A stretch of 64,000 nt of DNA from Channallabes apus (taxonomy: Eukaryota; Chordata; Actinopteri; Siluriformes; Clariidae). The stretch lies in the NCBI GenBank assembly GCA_030522415.1, contig CM060130.1:22404465-22468464 (forward strand). Reading direction: 5' to 3'. Positions 44,425 to 54,950 of the stretch are shown one piece after another. Position 1 is the first letter of the stretch. Each line of letters opens with the position of its first letter. Position numbers and translations under genes: made by a program. The notes beneath the pieces were generated by a model that worked only from the letters and a program-made list of their open reading frames with translations, had not been told where the DNA came from and searched no databases.

Positions 44425-45999
44425 TTCCGGATTCCAAAAAAGTTGGGACACTAAACATATTGTGAATAAAAACTGAATGCAATGATGTGGAGATGTCAAT
44501 ATTTTATTCAGAATAGAACATAGATGACAGATCAAAAGTTTAATCCGAGTAAATGTATCATTTTAAAGGAAAAATATGTTGATTCCAAATTTCATGGTGT
44601 CAACAAATCCCAAAAAAGTTGGGACAAGTAGCAATAAGAGGCTGGAAAAAGTAAATTTGAGCATAACGAAGAGCTGGAAGACCAATTAACAGTAATTAGG
44701 TTAATTGGCAACATGATTGGGTGTAAAAAGAGCTTCTCAGAGTGGCAGTGTCTCTCAGAAGCCAAGATGGGTAGAGGATCACCAATTCCCACAATGTTGC
44801 GCAGAAAGATAGTGGAGCAATATTAGAAAGGTGTTACCCAGCGAAAAATTGCAGACTTTGCAGTTATCATCATCAACTGTGCATAATATCATCCGAAGAT
44901 TCAGAGAATCTGCAACAATCTCTGTGCGTAAGGGTCAAGGGCGTAAAACCATACTGTATGCCCGTGATCTCCGGGCCCTTAAACGACACTGCACCACAAA
45001 CAGGAATGCTACTGTGAAGGAAATCACAGAATGGGCTCAGGAATACTTCCAGAAACCATTGTCAGTGAACACAATCCACCGTGCCATCCGCCGTTGCCAG
45101 CTGAAACTCTACAGTGCAAAGAAGAAGCCATTTCTAAGCAAGATCCACAAGCACAGGCGTTTTCATTGGGCCAGGGATCATTTAAAATGGAGTGTGGCAA
45201 AATGGAAGACTGTTCTGTGGTCAGACGAGTCACGATTCGAAGTTCTTGTTGCAAATGTGGGACGCCATGTCATCCGGACCAAAGAGGACAAGGACAACCC
45301 AAGTTGTTATCAACGCTCAGTTCAGAAGCCTGCATCTCTGATGATATGGGGTTGCATGAGTGCGTGTGGCATGGGCAGCTTGCATGTCTGGAAAGGCACC
45401 ATCAATGCAGAAAAATATATTCAGGTTCTAGAACAACATGTGCTCCCATCCAGACGTCATCTCTTTCAGGGAAGACCCTGCATTTTTCAACAAGATAATG
45501 CCAGACCATATTCTGCATCAATCACAACATCATGGCTGCGTAGGAGAAGGATCCTGGTACTGATCCTGCAGTCCAGATCTTTCCCCTATAGAGAACATTT
45601 GGCGCATCATAAAGACGAAGGTGTGACAAAGAAGGCCCAAGACGATTGAACATTTAGAGGCCTGTATTAGAAAAGAATGGGAGAGCATTCCTATTTCTAA
45701 ACTTGAGAAACTGGTCTCCTCGGTCCCCAGACGTCTGTTGACTGTTGTAAGAAGAAGGGGAGATGTCACACAGTGGTGAAAATGGCCTTGTCCCAACTTT
45801 TTTGGGATTTGTTGACACCATGACATTTTGATTCACCATATTTTTCCCTTAAAATGATACATTTTCTCAGTTTAAACTTTTGTTCCGTGATTTATGTTCT
45901 ATTCTGAATAAAATATTGACATTTGCCATCTCCACATCATTGCATTCAGTTTTTATTCACAATTTGTTTAGTGTCCCAACTTTTTTGGAATCCGGTTTG
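44425..45999 (+). mobile_element. Third Tc1-like transposon
   Basis: Inverted repeats of about 200 bp: left begins near CCGGATTCCAAAAAAGTTGG and right ends CCAACTTTTTTGGAATCCGG then TTTG. A TA flanks each side (44423-44424, 46000-46001). The left tip has lost two bases. It inserted into the L2 LINE. Its sequence family differs from the other two Tc1 relics in the window. Confidence 0.9.
44769..45780 (+). pseudogene. Tc1 transposase, third family
   Basis: The ATG at 44769 gives MGRGSPIPTMLRRKIVEQY, then TAG. After a frame change (near 44855) the 272-codon frame holds the second HTH (VNTIHRAIRRCQLKLYSAKK) and the catalytic Asp residues in LWSDESRFEVLV and FQQDNARPYSA. A frameshift near 45540 moves the Glu block (SPDLSPIENIWRIIK) to another frame, which has a TGA and then runs to the normal end (RRLLTVVRRRGDVTQW) at 45780. 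The DDE triad is present but split by lesions, so the enzyme is inactive though recent. Confidence 0.85.
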
Positions 46000-46368
46000 T
46001 ATTAAAAAAGTGCATGAGGTCCGCACTATTGCATGATGTTGTTGTGGAGATTTCTGTAGTGGTCTTATTTCTGGTTAATTTGGCTACGGTATTAAATAAA
46101 AATCTACGATTATTTTTATTTTCATCTGTAAGAGTGGAGAGATACGTTGATCTAGCTACACTAAGAGCTTTCCTATATTTCAGGATGCTCTCTTTCCATG
46201 CTATTTGAAATACTAACAAATTAGTTTGATGCCATTTCCGCTCTAATTTCCGAGCGGCCTGTTTTAAAGTGCGCGTGTGATCGTTATACCAGGGAGCAAG
46301 TTTCTTATCTCTAATAATTTTTCTTTTAGCTGGAAATACATTATCTAAGGTCCAACGAAATGTCGACT

Positions 46369-47013
46369 CTAAATATTCAGTCGCCTGATCGAGTTCTGTG
46401 GGGTCAGACGGTGACCTAATCGAAGTTGGTAACTCTGGGAGATTACTGATAAAACTCTGTGTGGTACAGTAGTTGATGTGAATGTATGTTTAATACGGTA
46501 GCGCGATGCTGTGCATACATTATCACTGTGACACACTTGAATGGAGACAAGATAGTGATCTGAGATCATTTCAGACAGTGGAATTGTGAATACATTTCTT
46601 ATACTTAATCCGAAGAATATTATTAAATCTAAAGTGTGACCTGCTTTATGAGTGGGTCCTACTACACACTGATTTACGCCTACTGAGTCCAGTATGGACA
46701 TAAATGCTGTTCTCAGAGGGTCTTCTGTATTCTCAAAATGAATGTTAAAATCTCCGGCAATTAACACTTTGTCTACAGAAACGACTAGGTTTGAGATGAA
46801 ATCTGCAAATTCACTAATAAATTCAGAATACGGCCCTAGAGGTCTGTAAATTATAATTAGTGGAATCGACTGAGCTGACTTAATATACTTAAATACACTT
46901 ATGTTCCTATAAAGAATTTCAAATGAGTTAAATTTGTGTCCGTGTTTTTGTACGATAGACAGATTATCATTGTAAATAACTGCGACGCCTCCTCCTCTAA
47001 CAGTTAACTTCAT
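46369..47013 (-). pseudogene. L2 LINE endonuclease
   Basis: The frame encodes the C-terminal two thirds of an APE-type endonuclease: RGGGVAVIYNDNL, IYRPLGPYSEFISEFADFIS, VLIAGDFNIHFENTEDPL (Asp, Asn), GPTHKAGHTLDLIIFFGL and ISDHYLVSIQV (terminal SDH). It nicks the insertion site. The N-terminal part with the catalytic Glu lies in another frame or is lost. Confidence 0.75.
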
Positions 47014-47726
47014 CGGACATCGCCTTCGCTAATTTAAACACCTCTGTAAAGTTATTCTTACTAATCTCTGACTGACGAAGGCGTATATCGTTAGTTCCAG
47101 TATGTACCACTATCTTAGAGAACCTGTGCTGTCCTAGAGCCCTAAGATTACCTGCTATGTCCGGTGCTCTGGCTCCCGGGATACACCTAACCACTGCCGC
47201 CCCTAAAGGTCTAGCTAATGTCACGTGCCTCAGTATAGAGTCTCCTATAACCAGAGCTCTTTCAGGTTTCTCAGCGGGTGCAGCACTGAAGAGAGCAAAC
47301 CTGTTGGACACGTGAGGCGCAGAGGAGGTGTGCTCCGGTGGGCTAGCCTTAGCGTTAGCTTTGGCTGAAGCTAACCCACTCGCCCCGCTGTGAGGGCTCT
47401 AATGCCGGAGTCGGGGGCTGTTTATCTCCACCTGTGGCACCCAGACTGTCGGCTATGGGAATAACGCTGCTCTCACACTCTCTAACCCTCTCTAAATTCT
47501 GGATGCGCTCCTCTAACGCTGATATCTTCTCCGTCAGAGTGCTCACTAACACACACCTATCACAAATAAAATTATCACTAATGATGGAGGAAGAATGTCT
47601 AAACATCCTGCACTCTACACACTGAACGAGCTGAACGGTAGACATTATAACGTACCTCTGTGTCAGAGTTTTAGTTGTTTGGAGCTGAATTCCGTTTGTT
47701 GTTCTTAGACGAAGGAACTCGCGCAT
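46997..47726 (-). pseudogene. L2 LINE ORF1-like region
   Basis: Two frames: 47726-47355 with a Cys-rich finger (VQCVECRMFRHSS, FICDRCVLV) followed by a coiled segment (LTEKISALEERIQNLERV), and 47311-46997 with an SGNH/GDSL esterase-like core (ALVIGDSILRHVT, KIVVHTGTNDIRLRQSEISK). Such zinc finger, coil and esterase modules are known in ORF1 of CR1/L2-group LINEs, where they bind RNA or membranes. The second frame runs directly into the endonuclease start. Confidence 0.7.
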
Positions 47727-48039
47727 TCTCCAAAAATTGCAGAAAAAAAGGCGAAGCCGAATATTATGAAGATGTAAAAGCTAGTTGCTATTAATATTGT
47801 TCTTGTATAAATGAAAAAGCTATGTAATTTAAACGCTGATACAAACGCAAAACTTTCACGGCAACGATACAAAAACAGGAAGTTACGTCACCAACAGGAA
47901 GTCTCAACCAGGTCATTAGACTCTATTGTCACAAAAATTTACTTCTCAATAGACAGACGAACAAGAATTGTTTGGTTTTTGGAAGATGAACTGATAAATG
48001 AATCTGCTGAATCTTACAATCACCTGTTTATATCAGTCA

Positions 48040-48182
48040 GAGATTCCACTGTGACTGTCAGAAAATCAAAAGCACAAAATAAACTGAATACAACATTGAG
48101 TGCTACTCTGCATGTCAGCCTCTCACCCGTCCCACCTAGTCTTGATCTCCTTATTTCCAAGCAAGTCCAGGTGTCCCACTAG
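48040..48182 (+). pseudogene. hAT transposase, C-terminal remnant
   Basis: The frame ends VRKSKAQNKLNTTLSATLHV, SLSPVPPSLDLLISKQVQVS H then TAG, the characteristic last residues of ZBED5-like hAT proteins (hATC end). It pairs with the N-terminal remnant at 41400-42235 across the LINE. Confidence 0.6.
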
Positions 48183-48633
48183 TGGTTAATGGAATATTTA
48201 TTTTAATCGTTACAGCTGGTGGCAAAACACATTACAGTCTAATTTATTTCTTCTTTTTTTCATGTTATGCTTTTTCTTTATTGTGGGTCTTACATTTCAA
48301 AATGTTTGAGAACCCCTGCTCTAAACCATGTATTATACAGATATTAAAATTAAAGCCTTTAAATATTTAGCCAGTTTTAAACTGACCTACATTTAGGTAT
48401 ATAAAATGTGATGATATTATAATAAGTAAGAGTGTGAAGTACCTCCCTGGTTTTACTATAATAAAATCAATCAGTCAATGTTTCTAATTAATTAAATTGC
48501 TCACTTGTTTTTCTATTAAATAATTATAAATTGTAATTTTGGCTTCAGTCATAACAAGCTGTACTTCTGTAACTGATGACTGATTATGATCACATTAATC
48601 ATTCAGTTCACTCTCCTGCTTAATATTTTAAAG

Positions 48634-49905
48634 AACTGGGAGCATTAAAATCACTGGAACATAAAGACCAACAGCTGGAGGATTATAAAAGACAAATAGA
48701 GAATAAAGATACAGAACTGAGAAACAGAGAGAAAATCATCGAGGAGAAAGACGCACAACTCAAAGATACAAATACAACACTAGAGAAGACGAGTAAAGAG
48801 CTAGAGGAGAGAGACAGAGCTCTACATGAGAGACATCAACTACTGAAACTGAAAGACACACAGATACAGGAGACACAAATACAAGTGGAGGAAAAGGACA
48901 ACAGACTTGTGGAGAAGGAGAAAGAATTAAATGAGAAAAATGAAGAGCTGAAGATCCTAAAAGGACGTTTAGAGACTAATGAGAAGACTCTTTCTGAGAG
49001 AGACGCAGTGTTAATGGAAACTAATAAAAAACTTCAACATGCTACTGAACAAGTTAAAGAGAAAATCTCACAACTGGAGAATATGAACAAACTGCTGAGT
49101 GAGAAAGAAACACAGCTGAAGAACACAGATAAAGAGCTGGAAACCAGTAAAGACAAACTGGAGACACTGGGACAGGAGCTGCAGGATGAGAAGCGACAAC
49201 TAGAGGAGATGATGATCGTACTGGAGCAACAGAAAACTGAGTTATCAGAAAAAAACAAACAGCTTGAAGAGACAGAGAGACGTCTAACTGAGAGAGAGAC
49301 ACAGCTAATGGAGAGAGACAAACAGCTTCAGGAGAAAGACAAATGCCTGACAGATAATCAACAAATGCTTCAGATGAAGGACAAGACACTGGAAGAGAAG
49401 GACACACTGCTCAGAGAGGTGAAAGATGAATTAGATAGAACAAATCACATGTTAGAAGAAAATCAGTCTCAGTTGAGAGAGAAAGAAAGACAACTGGAGA
49501 GTGTAATGAAAGAGCTGGACACCAGTAAAACCAAACTGAAGGAAGGAGACAAAGAGCTGCAGGAGAAAGACAAACTTATAAATGAGAGAACTGATGCACT
49601 TAAGATGAAGAATAAAACACTGGAAGAGAAGGACACACTGCTCAGAGAGGTGAAAGAAGAACTGGGGAAAACAAAGAGGACATTAGAGGAGAATCAGACA
49701 CAGCTGAAAGACAAAGAGAGACAACTGGAGAGTGTGGAGAATGAACTGGAATCCAGTAAAAACAAACTAACTGAACGAGACAAACAGCTTCAGGAGAAAG
49801 ACAGACTTCTAGAGGAGAAAACAAAGCAGCTGCAGGAACAGACAGATCCAGAATCATCAGCCGCCATCAGGAGAAGAAACAGCAAGGACGTGTTACATCC
49901 ATATA
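48634..49905 (+). CDS. Coiled-coil exon of Ig V/AIG1 gene, unit 2
   Basis: A 1272-nt open exon lies between TTTTAAAG and A/GTGAGT, phase 1 on both sides, encoding about 424 residues. The sequence is an unbroken series of heptads rich in Lys, Glu, Gln and Leu (LGALKSLEHKDQQ at the start; repeating LTERDKQLQEKD, LEEKDTLLREVKEEL). It contains no Pro until the last 25 residues (DPESSAAIRRRNS). Its repeats of about 70-80 residues suggest internal duplication. It is close to identical to unit 1. Such a coil of about 60 nm would promote dimerisation and hold the GTPase domain away from the membrane. Confidence 0.8.
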
Positions 49906-50170
49906 GTGAGTAATTTGTTATTTGTATTAATTAAAATAAGTTTTTTTTTAAACATCAGTACAACTAGTGAATCTACACCTAATAAATCATATGTAAGGAC
50001 ATGAAATATACTGTAATGATACTTAATGCTGCAACTCTTCAGCTACTGTAAGGACGTGTAATTTAAACAGTGAAAGTGGTGAATTATAGTGTATAAAACA
50101 TTACTTTAATGAGATCATCTCACTGTCAAGAATTTCCATCTCATTCTTACTGGTTCTGAATTTTTCCTAG

Positions 50171-50242
50171 TGAGTGGAGAGACTCAGGACTCAGCAGCAC
50201 CAATCAGGAGAAGAAACAGTATGTATGGACAACGTCCTTCAT
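50171..50242 (+). CDS. 72-nt linker exon, unit 2
   Basis: Flanked by TTTTTCCTAG and GTAAGTGA, phase 1 to 1, it encodes MSGETQDSAAPIRRRNSMYG and QRPS. It is intact and in frame with both neighbours. Confidence 0.7.
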
Positions 50243-50501
50243 GTAAGTGATTAAAGTTAGTGTTCAGTGTGTAACTCAACACTAGTTTAGGGGTAGATGT
50301 CTATGAAGAGACAGAATAAGGAGATTTAGACACTTATATTTTTTATGAGATTACAGTGAAAAGATCAATATTGTAACTCTGGCATAAAACAGTAACAGTA
50401 ACTAATAATGAGAAATAGAAGCACATGTTTGCCTTCACCTGCCATGAGTGGTCTCTGTCACATGACAGAGCAAAAATCACTCATGGGTGGGGCTTCCAAT
50501 A

Positions 50502-50832
50502 GTTCAAAGTTCAAGTTCAAAGGCTTTTATTGTCATTTCAACCATATACAGTTAGTACACAGTGAAACGAAAGGTGCTACATGCAACATAAATTTCAACA
50601 TAAATTAACAGAAACACAAACTAGCTAACTAAAGAGGCCTAGTTAACTGGCTAGCAGAGACAAGACAGATAGACCTAACATAAATTACAACATAAATTTA
50701 CAAAAACTAACTAGCTAAGTAAGACATGTGCAAACAAGAGCAAAAACAAAGTGACAGTGCAATGAACATGACATAACATAATAAAATTCTATGGTGTTGA
50801 GGTAGTGAAAAACTGTAAACATTCCTTATCAC
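50502..50832 (-). repeat. Insertion in unit 2 intron, LINE/SINE tail-like
   Basis: This tract (AAGGCTTTTATTGTCATTTC, then CAGTGAAACGAAAGG) is absent from the unit 1 intron. It looks like the 3' region of a Rex1-type or SINE element in reverse orientation, with internal repeats of CTAGCTAACTAA and CATAAATT. It inserted after the duplication. Confidence 0.5.
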
Positions 50833-50934
50833 TGTGTATAATAACACAAATAATTCTAGATCAACACATGCAATTGCTGTTTAAAAAAACGATTTGTGAC
50901 TTTTTTTAAAGATTTAATCATTATTGTCCTACAG

Positions 50935-50970
50935 TCCATGACGAACAACATAATCACCACAATGCAGTAA
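50935..50970 (+). CDS. 36-nt linker exon, unit 2
   Basis: Flanked by CCTACAG and GTAAGTGATT, phase 1 to 1, it encodes FHDEQHNHHNAV. Using the second GTAAGT as donor is required to meet the AIG1 exon in frame; the first, four bases earlier, would shift it. The unit 1 copy has a 4-base insertion. Confidence 0.6.
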   Translation, partial: SMTNNIITTMQ

Positions 50971-51014
50971 GTAAGTGATTCTGTATTAAATTATTTATTC
51001 TTCTTCATTTTCAG

Positions 51015-51676
51015 TGGGTGGAGAATCGTCTAGTCCACATTCTCCACTGTCGGTTCCTGTAGCAGAACTGAGGCTGGTGCTGCTGGGGAGGACGGGGTCT
51101 GGGAAGAGTGCAGCAGGAAACACCATCCTGAGCAGAGAGGAGAGGAACCAGGCTGCTACATCTACAGCTACATCTACATCTACATCCACCCAGCAGAGTG
51201 AGAGCACACAGGGGGAGGTGGCTGGGAGGAAGGTGACTGTGGTGGACACTCCTGACTGGTTCTCTCCTGGACTCTCTCTGGAGAACCTGAGACAGGATGT
51301 GGGACTCTGTGTCCATCTGTCTGCTCCAGGACCCCACGCCTTCCTCCTGGTCATACCTGTAAAGCAGCCTACAGGAGAGGAGAGAGGGATGCTGGAGAAA
51401 ATTGAGGAGATTTTTGGTGAAAGATGTTGGACAAACACCATGATCATATTCAGTGTTACTGATGATCTTCAGAAGAAGAACATTGAGGAGTTTATCCAAT
51501 CAGGTGACCAGGAGGTCCAGAGATTAGTGGAGAAATGTGGGGACAGGTTTCACTGTCTCAACATTAAGGAGAGTGGAGATGGTTCTCAGGTCTCAGAACT
51601 GCTGGAGAAGATAGAGAAGATGGTGGAAGGAAGCAGAGAGAAATTCTACAGCAGTGAAGACAGAATCTCAGATTAG
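51015..51676 (+). CDS. AIG1/GIMAP GTPase exon, unit 2
   Basis: Entered in phase 1 after TTTTCAG, the exon encodes MGGESSSPHS and then an AIG1-type G domain of about 200 residues. It has the P-loop GRTGSGKSAAGNTIL (Ser present), a Ser/Thr-rich switch insert, G3 VVDTPDWFSPG, the GIMAP-specific box LSAPGPHAFLLVIPV, G4-like SVTDDL and a G5-like HCLNI. GIMAP proteins bind GTP, oligomerise on membranes and affect lymphocyte survival and response to infection. The frame stops at TAG soon after REKFYSSEDRISD, since an 11-base deletion relative to the inferred ancestor removed the junction to the helical tail. All residues needed for nucleotide binding appear present, so this copy may be functional as a tail-less form. 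Confidence 0.85.
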
Positions 51677-52245
51677 AGCAATGGAGACTAAAATCCTGAA
51701 GGAAAGAGAATTGAAAAGGATGAGAGAGGAGATGGAAGTGAAGGAAAAACTAGATTAGGAGGTACAGGACTCTCAGAGAAAAATTGAAGGAATAATCCGG
51801 TGGCATGAAGGAAACACCAGACAACTGATTGACCGAACCACTGAACTGGAAAGAAAGATGAAAGAAGAGCGAGATGAAGAGAAAAAGAGAGAACTTGAGA
51901 GGTAGAGCAAAGGACAGAAATGGAAGAAAAGTTAAAGAAACTAAAAGAAAAGAGAGAGAGGGAGAGGAGAGAGTTGGAGAAGAGGCACCAACAGGAGATA
52001 GAGGAGATCAGGGAGGTGTATGAAGGAGAGGTCAGGATGGAGACAGAGAGAAACCTCATGAAGATCATCCTGCCTGAACTTCAGAGAAACATTTTGGCCT
52101 CAAAAACAAAGATGCAGGAAGAGTTCAGCAGACAGATGGAGGAGAAGAACAGAGAGCTGGAGACTCTTAAACAGAAACATTCAGATCTCACAGAGACTCA
52201 CAGTCTGTGTAAAGAGGTTTATGGGAAAACTGTGAGCAGCTGAGA
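51677..52245 (+). pseudogene. Out-of-frame helical tail of GIMAP unit 2
   Basis: The old C-terminal tail continues in other frames with several stops (TAG near 51757, TAG near 51903, TGA at 52243). From 51920 an open frame of 107 codons keeps the conserved helix (ERNLMKIILPELQRNILASK). It is more decayed than the unit 1 tail. Confidence 0.7.
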
Positions 52246-52360
52246 GTCAGAGAGAGCAGCTGCTACAGGCAAAGTGTTGAAGGGAATCTTTCAGACATTG
52301 ACCGACTATTTTGTCACTGGATAACAGAGTTTATAAGCCACAGACACTCACACAGTCTGA

Positions 52361-52366
52361 AATAAA
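52361..52366 (+). promoter_or_regulatory. Polyadenylation signal, unit 2
   Basis: AATAAA in the context CTGAAATAAAGTCTTTCAG, conserved with unit 1 (10934-10939). Confidence 0.5.
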
Positions 52367-52879
52367 GTCTTTCAGCCAGTGATTGTGGACAGGGCTAGAC
52401 TGGGGCAAAAATAATAATAAATCAGCCCTGGCCTTTTTGCTGCAGGCAGCTCAACACTACAATGGAAGAACTGGTCATAGACGGACGTCACCCATGTACA
52501 GTACATATCAGAAAATTTGAATATCCTGGAAAGGATGTTTTTTGATTGTTTGTTTGTTTGTTTGACTCACAGTCTGCATAAAGAGGTTTATGAGAAAATA
52601 GTGAAAAGCAGCTCTGAGCCAGAGAAAGAGGAGCTTTAACAGGAGAGGCATCGCAGGGTATTTTTTAGAAATGTAAACAATTGATTTACTGAATCAGAGT
52701 TCATGAAGCTGCAGACACTCACCCAGTCAGAAGCTACGCGTGCAATCCAGAGACAGTGGACAGAGCTGGCCTGAGATAAAAATCCAATAAATGTTTTTAA
52801 CTGTACGGTATGTAAGCTATGTTGCTTTTCAAACACACACACACACTAGGATAGGCTACATCTCAATAGGTTCCTGTTA

Positions 52880-53114
52880 TCATGAAGCTCCTCTCCTCCT
52901 GCTCCTCCTCATTCTGCCCTTCACTCCGGCCCTCATCATCGATTACACTTCACACCTGCTCTCCTCTATCACTCTACACCTGATCTTCTACACCTGTCTG
53001 ATGAAGCTGCACAATGAAGAGGAGGTGACTGCAGCAGTCTCTACAGATGTCTGGAAACTTTGCACATTTGGCTGCAAACCTTTAAGCTTTTTGTCACATA
53101 GCTTTTACAAATGA
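52880..53114 (+). other. Unrecognised hydrophobic ORF segment, unit 2
   Basis: Open frame with LLLLLLILPFTPALIIDYTS, HLLSSITLHLIFYTCLMKLH, NEEEVTAAVSTDVWKLCTFG and a short hydrophobic end. Compared with unit 1 (11425-11660) there are a handful of substitutions and no frame break until the last residues. Possible terminal exon with a membrane segment, or conserved 3' UTR. Function unknown. Confidence 0.35.
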
Positions 53115-53526
53115 CCTATTTTTATATGGGCGGAGCTAGATACTTCATCGCTATGGTGCCATATGATTGATCTTATGCTGTCAGCAGACAAATCAATGGG
53201 TCCATCAGTGGATCCCAGTATCTCCGTGATAGGCAAAAAAATAAATCAATAAATGTAATAATAATAATAGTATTAATAATAATAATTTGTATCAGGCCCA
53301 AATTGCATTGGCCCACTTTGAAAATGCCCATTATACCAGAGTCCCTGATGGCGGACATCACTGAGAAGACAGATTAGCATAAGGTTATTTAAGGAGTTAA
53401 TAAGCTAACAAACTGTTCTTTAACGTTACAAAAACTCTGTAAGGAAATGCCCTAACCAGCGTGTGTAGTGTAGATTTTTATTTTTATATGATCTGTTCAG
53501 TTGGCTGTAAGTGTGTATAATATAAT

Positions 53527-53640
53527 TTAAGTTAATTCTTTATTTGTCACATATACATCACTGCACAGTAAAACTCTTTCTTCACATATCCCAGTGTAAC
53601 TGGGGTCAGAGTGCCGGGTCAGCCATGATACAGCGCTCCT
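53527..53640 (-). repeat. Truncated tRNA-derived SINE
   Basis: Tail half of the SINE that is complete at 12108-12339. The head and the following 120 bases are deleted in this unit. Confidence 0.7.
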
Positions 53641-53972
53641 TTTACAAACTGAATATAAGGTTTTATAATATTGTAAGATATTTTAATCTAATAAGAAGAT
53701 TCCTGTGTCCTGAGAACAGACCCCTCACTGTGCTTCCTCATGTCTTATGTGGTAACACCTTCTATATCCTGAACCCAGACAAATATACATCCACATGGCT
53801 CTTGTCTGCTAGAATGCTTTGTTTAATCAGGAGAATGTAAATGTATTTCCTCTCTCCTGTCTGTCTCCGGGTCTCTATGACTGACATGTTAATGACGGGT
53901 TCTTTTGATGTTTGGGACGTAGCACCGTTTAAATGTGCTCTCTTTGCTGAGAATGAACAGAGATCTTCAGAC

Positions 53973-53977
<5 letters not shown>

Positions 53978-54018
<41 letters not shown>
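53978..54018. repeat. (GT)n microsatellite
   Basis: About twenty GT units at the same place as the shorter, interrupted run in unit 1 (12797-12831). Confidence 0.95.
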
Positions 54019-54020
<2 letters not shown>

Positions 54021-54334
54021 AGTCGATCGGGCGCCGGACCAGTTAGTGTATCAAGGTGCAGCGGACACAACAAACTAAAACTCTTCTTCTCTTAGCTTAA
54101 AACGTAGCTCAGACACACCTCTTCTTCATTTAAACCTACAGTAACACTGAAGAAATAAAATTATTTTTATAATAAATCGATGCCTTTTATACAATAGAAT
54201 TCTTACAAAATAATATTTAAATATAGATGCACATTTTATCTATTTATATTTATAGTTCATGTTGTTGTACATCCTCAAAACACTAGTTGCTTCTATAATT
54301 AGTATTATAACATCTAGGTCATAGATGGTTATAC

Positions 54335-54410
54335 AACCATTTCACTGCGTATCATACTGTGTATGTGATAAATAAAATTTTTATTGAATTTGAATTCAAA
54401 CAAAGAATAA
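54335..54410 (+). repeat. 3' tail of a Rex1-like LINE, unit 2 copy
   Basis: Same truncated insertion as at 12955-13080 (CATTTCACTGCGTATCATAC, then AAATAAAATTT and a TTGAATT repeat). Confidence 0.65.
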
Positions 54411-54950
54411 AGTGTCAGAGAACCTACTGATTTTTACTGTAAGTGGAGATGGATTGATGATTTTACAGATGTTTTCTGTCCATTATTTGTTTGTTTGCTT
54501 GTTTTGTGTTGGAATGTTTTCATTAAAAACAAAAATATATTGTGGTGCGATGCTCTGAAATAGATATTTTGTTCATATTTTGTACAATTTCTTTATAAAA
54601 TCATCCTTCACTTTTGCTTGATCATTGTTTTTTATCTCTTATAATTAAGTGGTGCTTCTATTGTCCAAATGTAGCTTCTGTTCATTTAAGATTCTTAATT
54701 CATGTCACAATTTAGTTTTAGCTATAATAAAAGAACACTGAGGAAGATTATTATATAAATTCATACATTTTAAATGATCTGCTAAAGAAGAAACAGAGAG
54801 AGTAATTGAGCACTGAGTACTACATTACACTCTATTGACTTGTTAGATTTTGTGGCCCTTATTGGGACTGTACTGTTACTGATTAACAACAGAGTAAAAT
54901 AATTGTCTTTTTATCTCTTATGGTGTTTCTTATGGTAATGAATCAGTAGG
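54411..54950. other. 3' flank of unit 2
   Basis: Homology with the unit 1 flank ends near 54715 (13500 in unit 1), at the words AATTCATGTCACAA. This is the right edge of the duplicated block as far as it can be seen. 54720-54950 shows no coding or repeat signal. Confidence 0.45.

Larger units (their letters stand above)
42240..47780 (-). mobile_element. L2-type LINE, nearly full length, interrupted
   Basis: Read on the minus strand the element holds an ORF1-like region (47726-46997), an APE endonuclease (47013-46369) and a reverse transcriptase (46219-42767), then a 3' UTR of about 500 bases. A Tc1 transposon splits the region between endonuclease and RT. The outer borders lie at the resumption of hAT sequence and are accurate only to some tens of bases. 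Confidence 0.8.
41145..48317 (+). mobile_element. BED-type hAT transposon with nested insertions
   Basis: Ends GCTGGTATTCTCACC (left) and GTTTGAGAACCCCT (right) are imperfect inverted repeats of the hAT kind. They are flanked by a perfect 8-bp duplication GCTCTAAA (41137-41144 and 48318-48325). Transposase remnants lie on the + strand at 41400-42235 and about 48040-48182. Between them is an L2 LINE (about 42240-47780), which itself holds a Tc1 element (44425-45999). Without the insertions the hAT would be about 1.6 kb, so it had already lost part of its gene. Confidence 0.85.

Noticed and set aside
52791..52860. Start of the hydrophobic ORF as a real N terminus.
   Set aside because: The first part translates a CA repeat (THTHT) and is not conserved in unit 1. 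Only the segment from about 52880 is shared.
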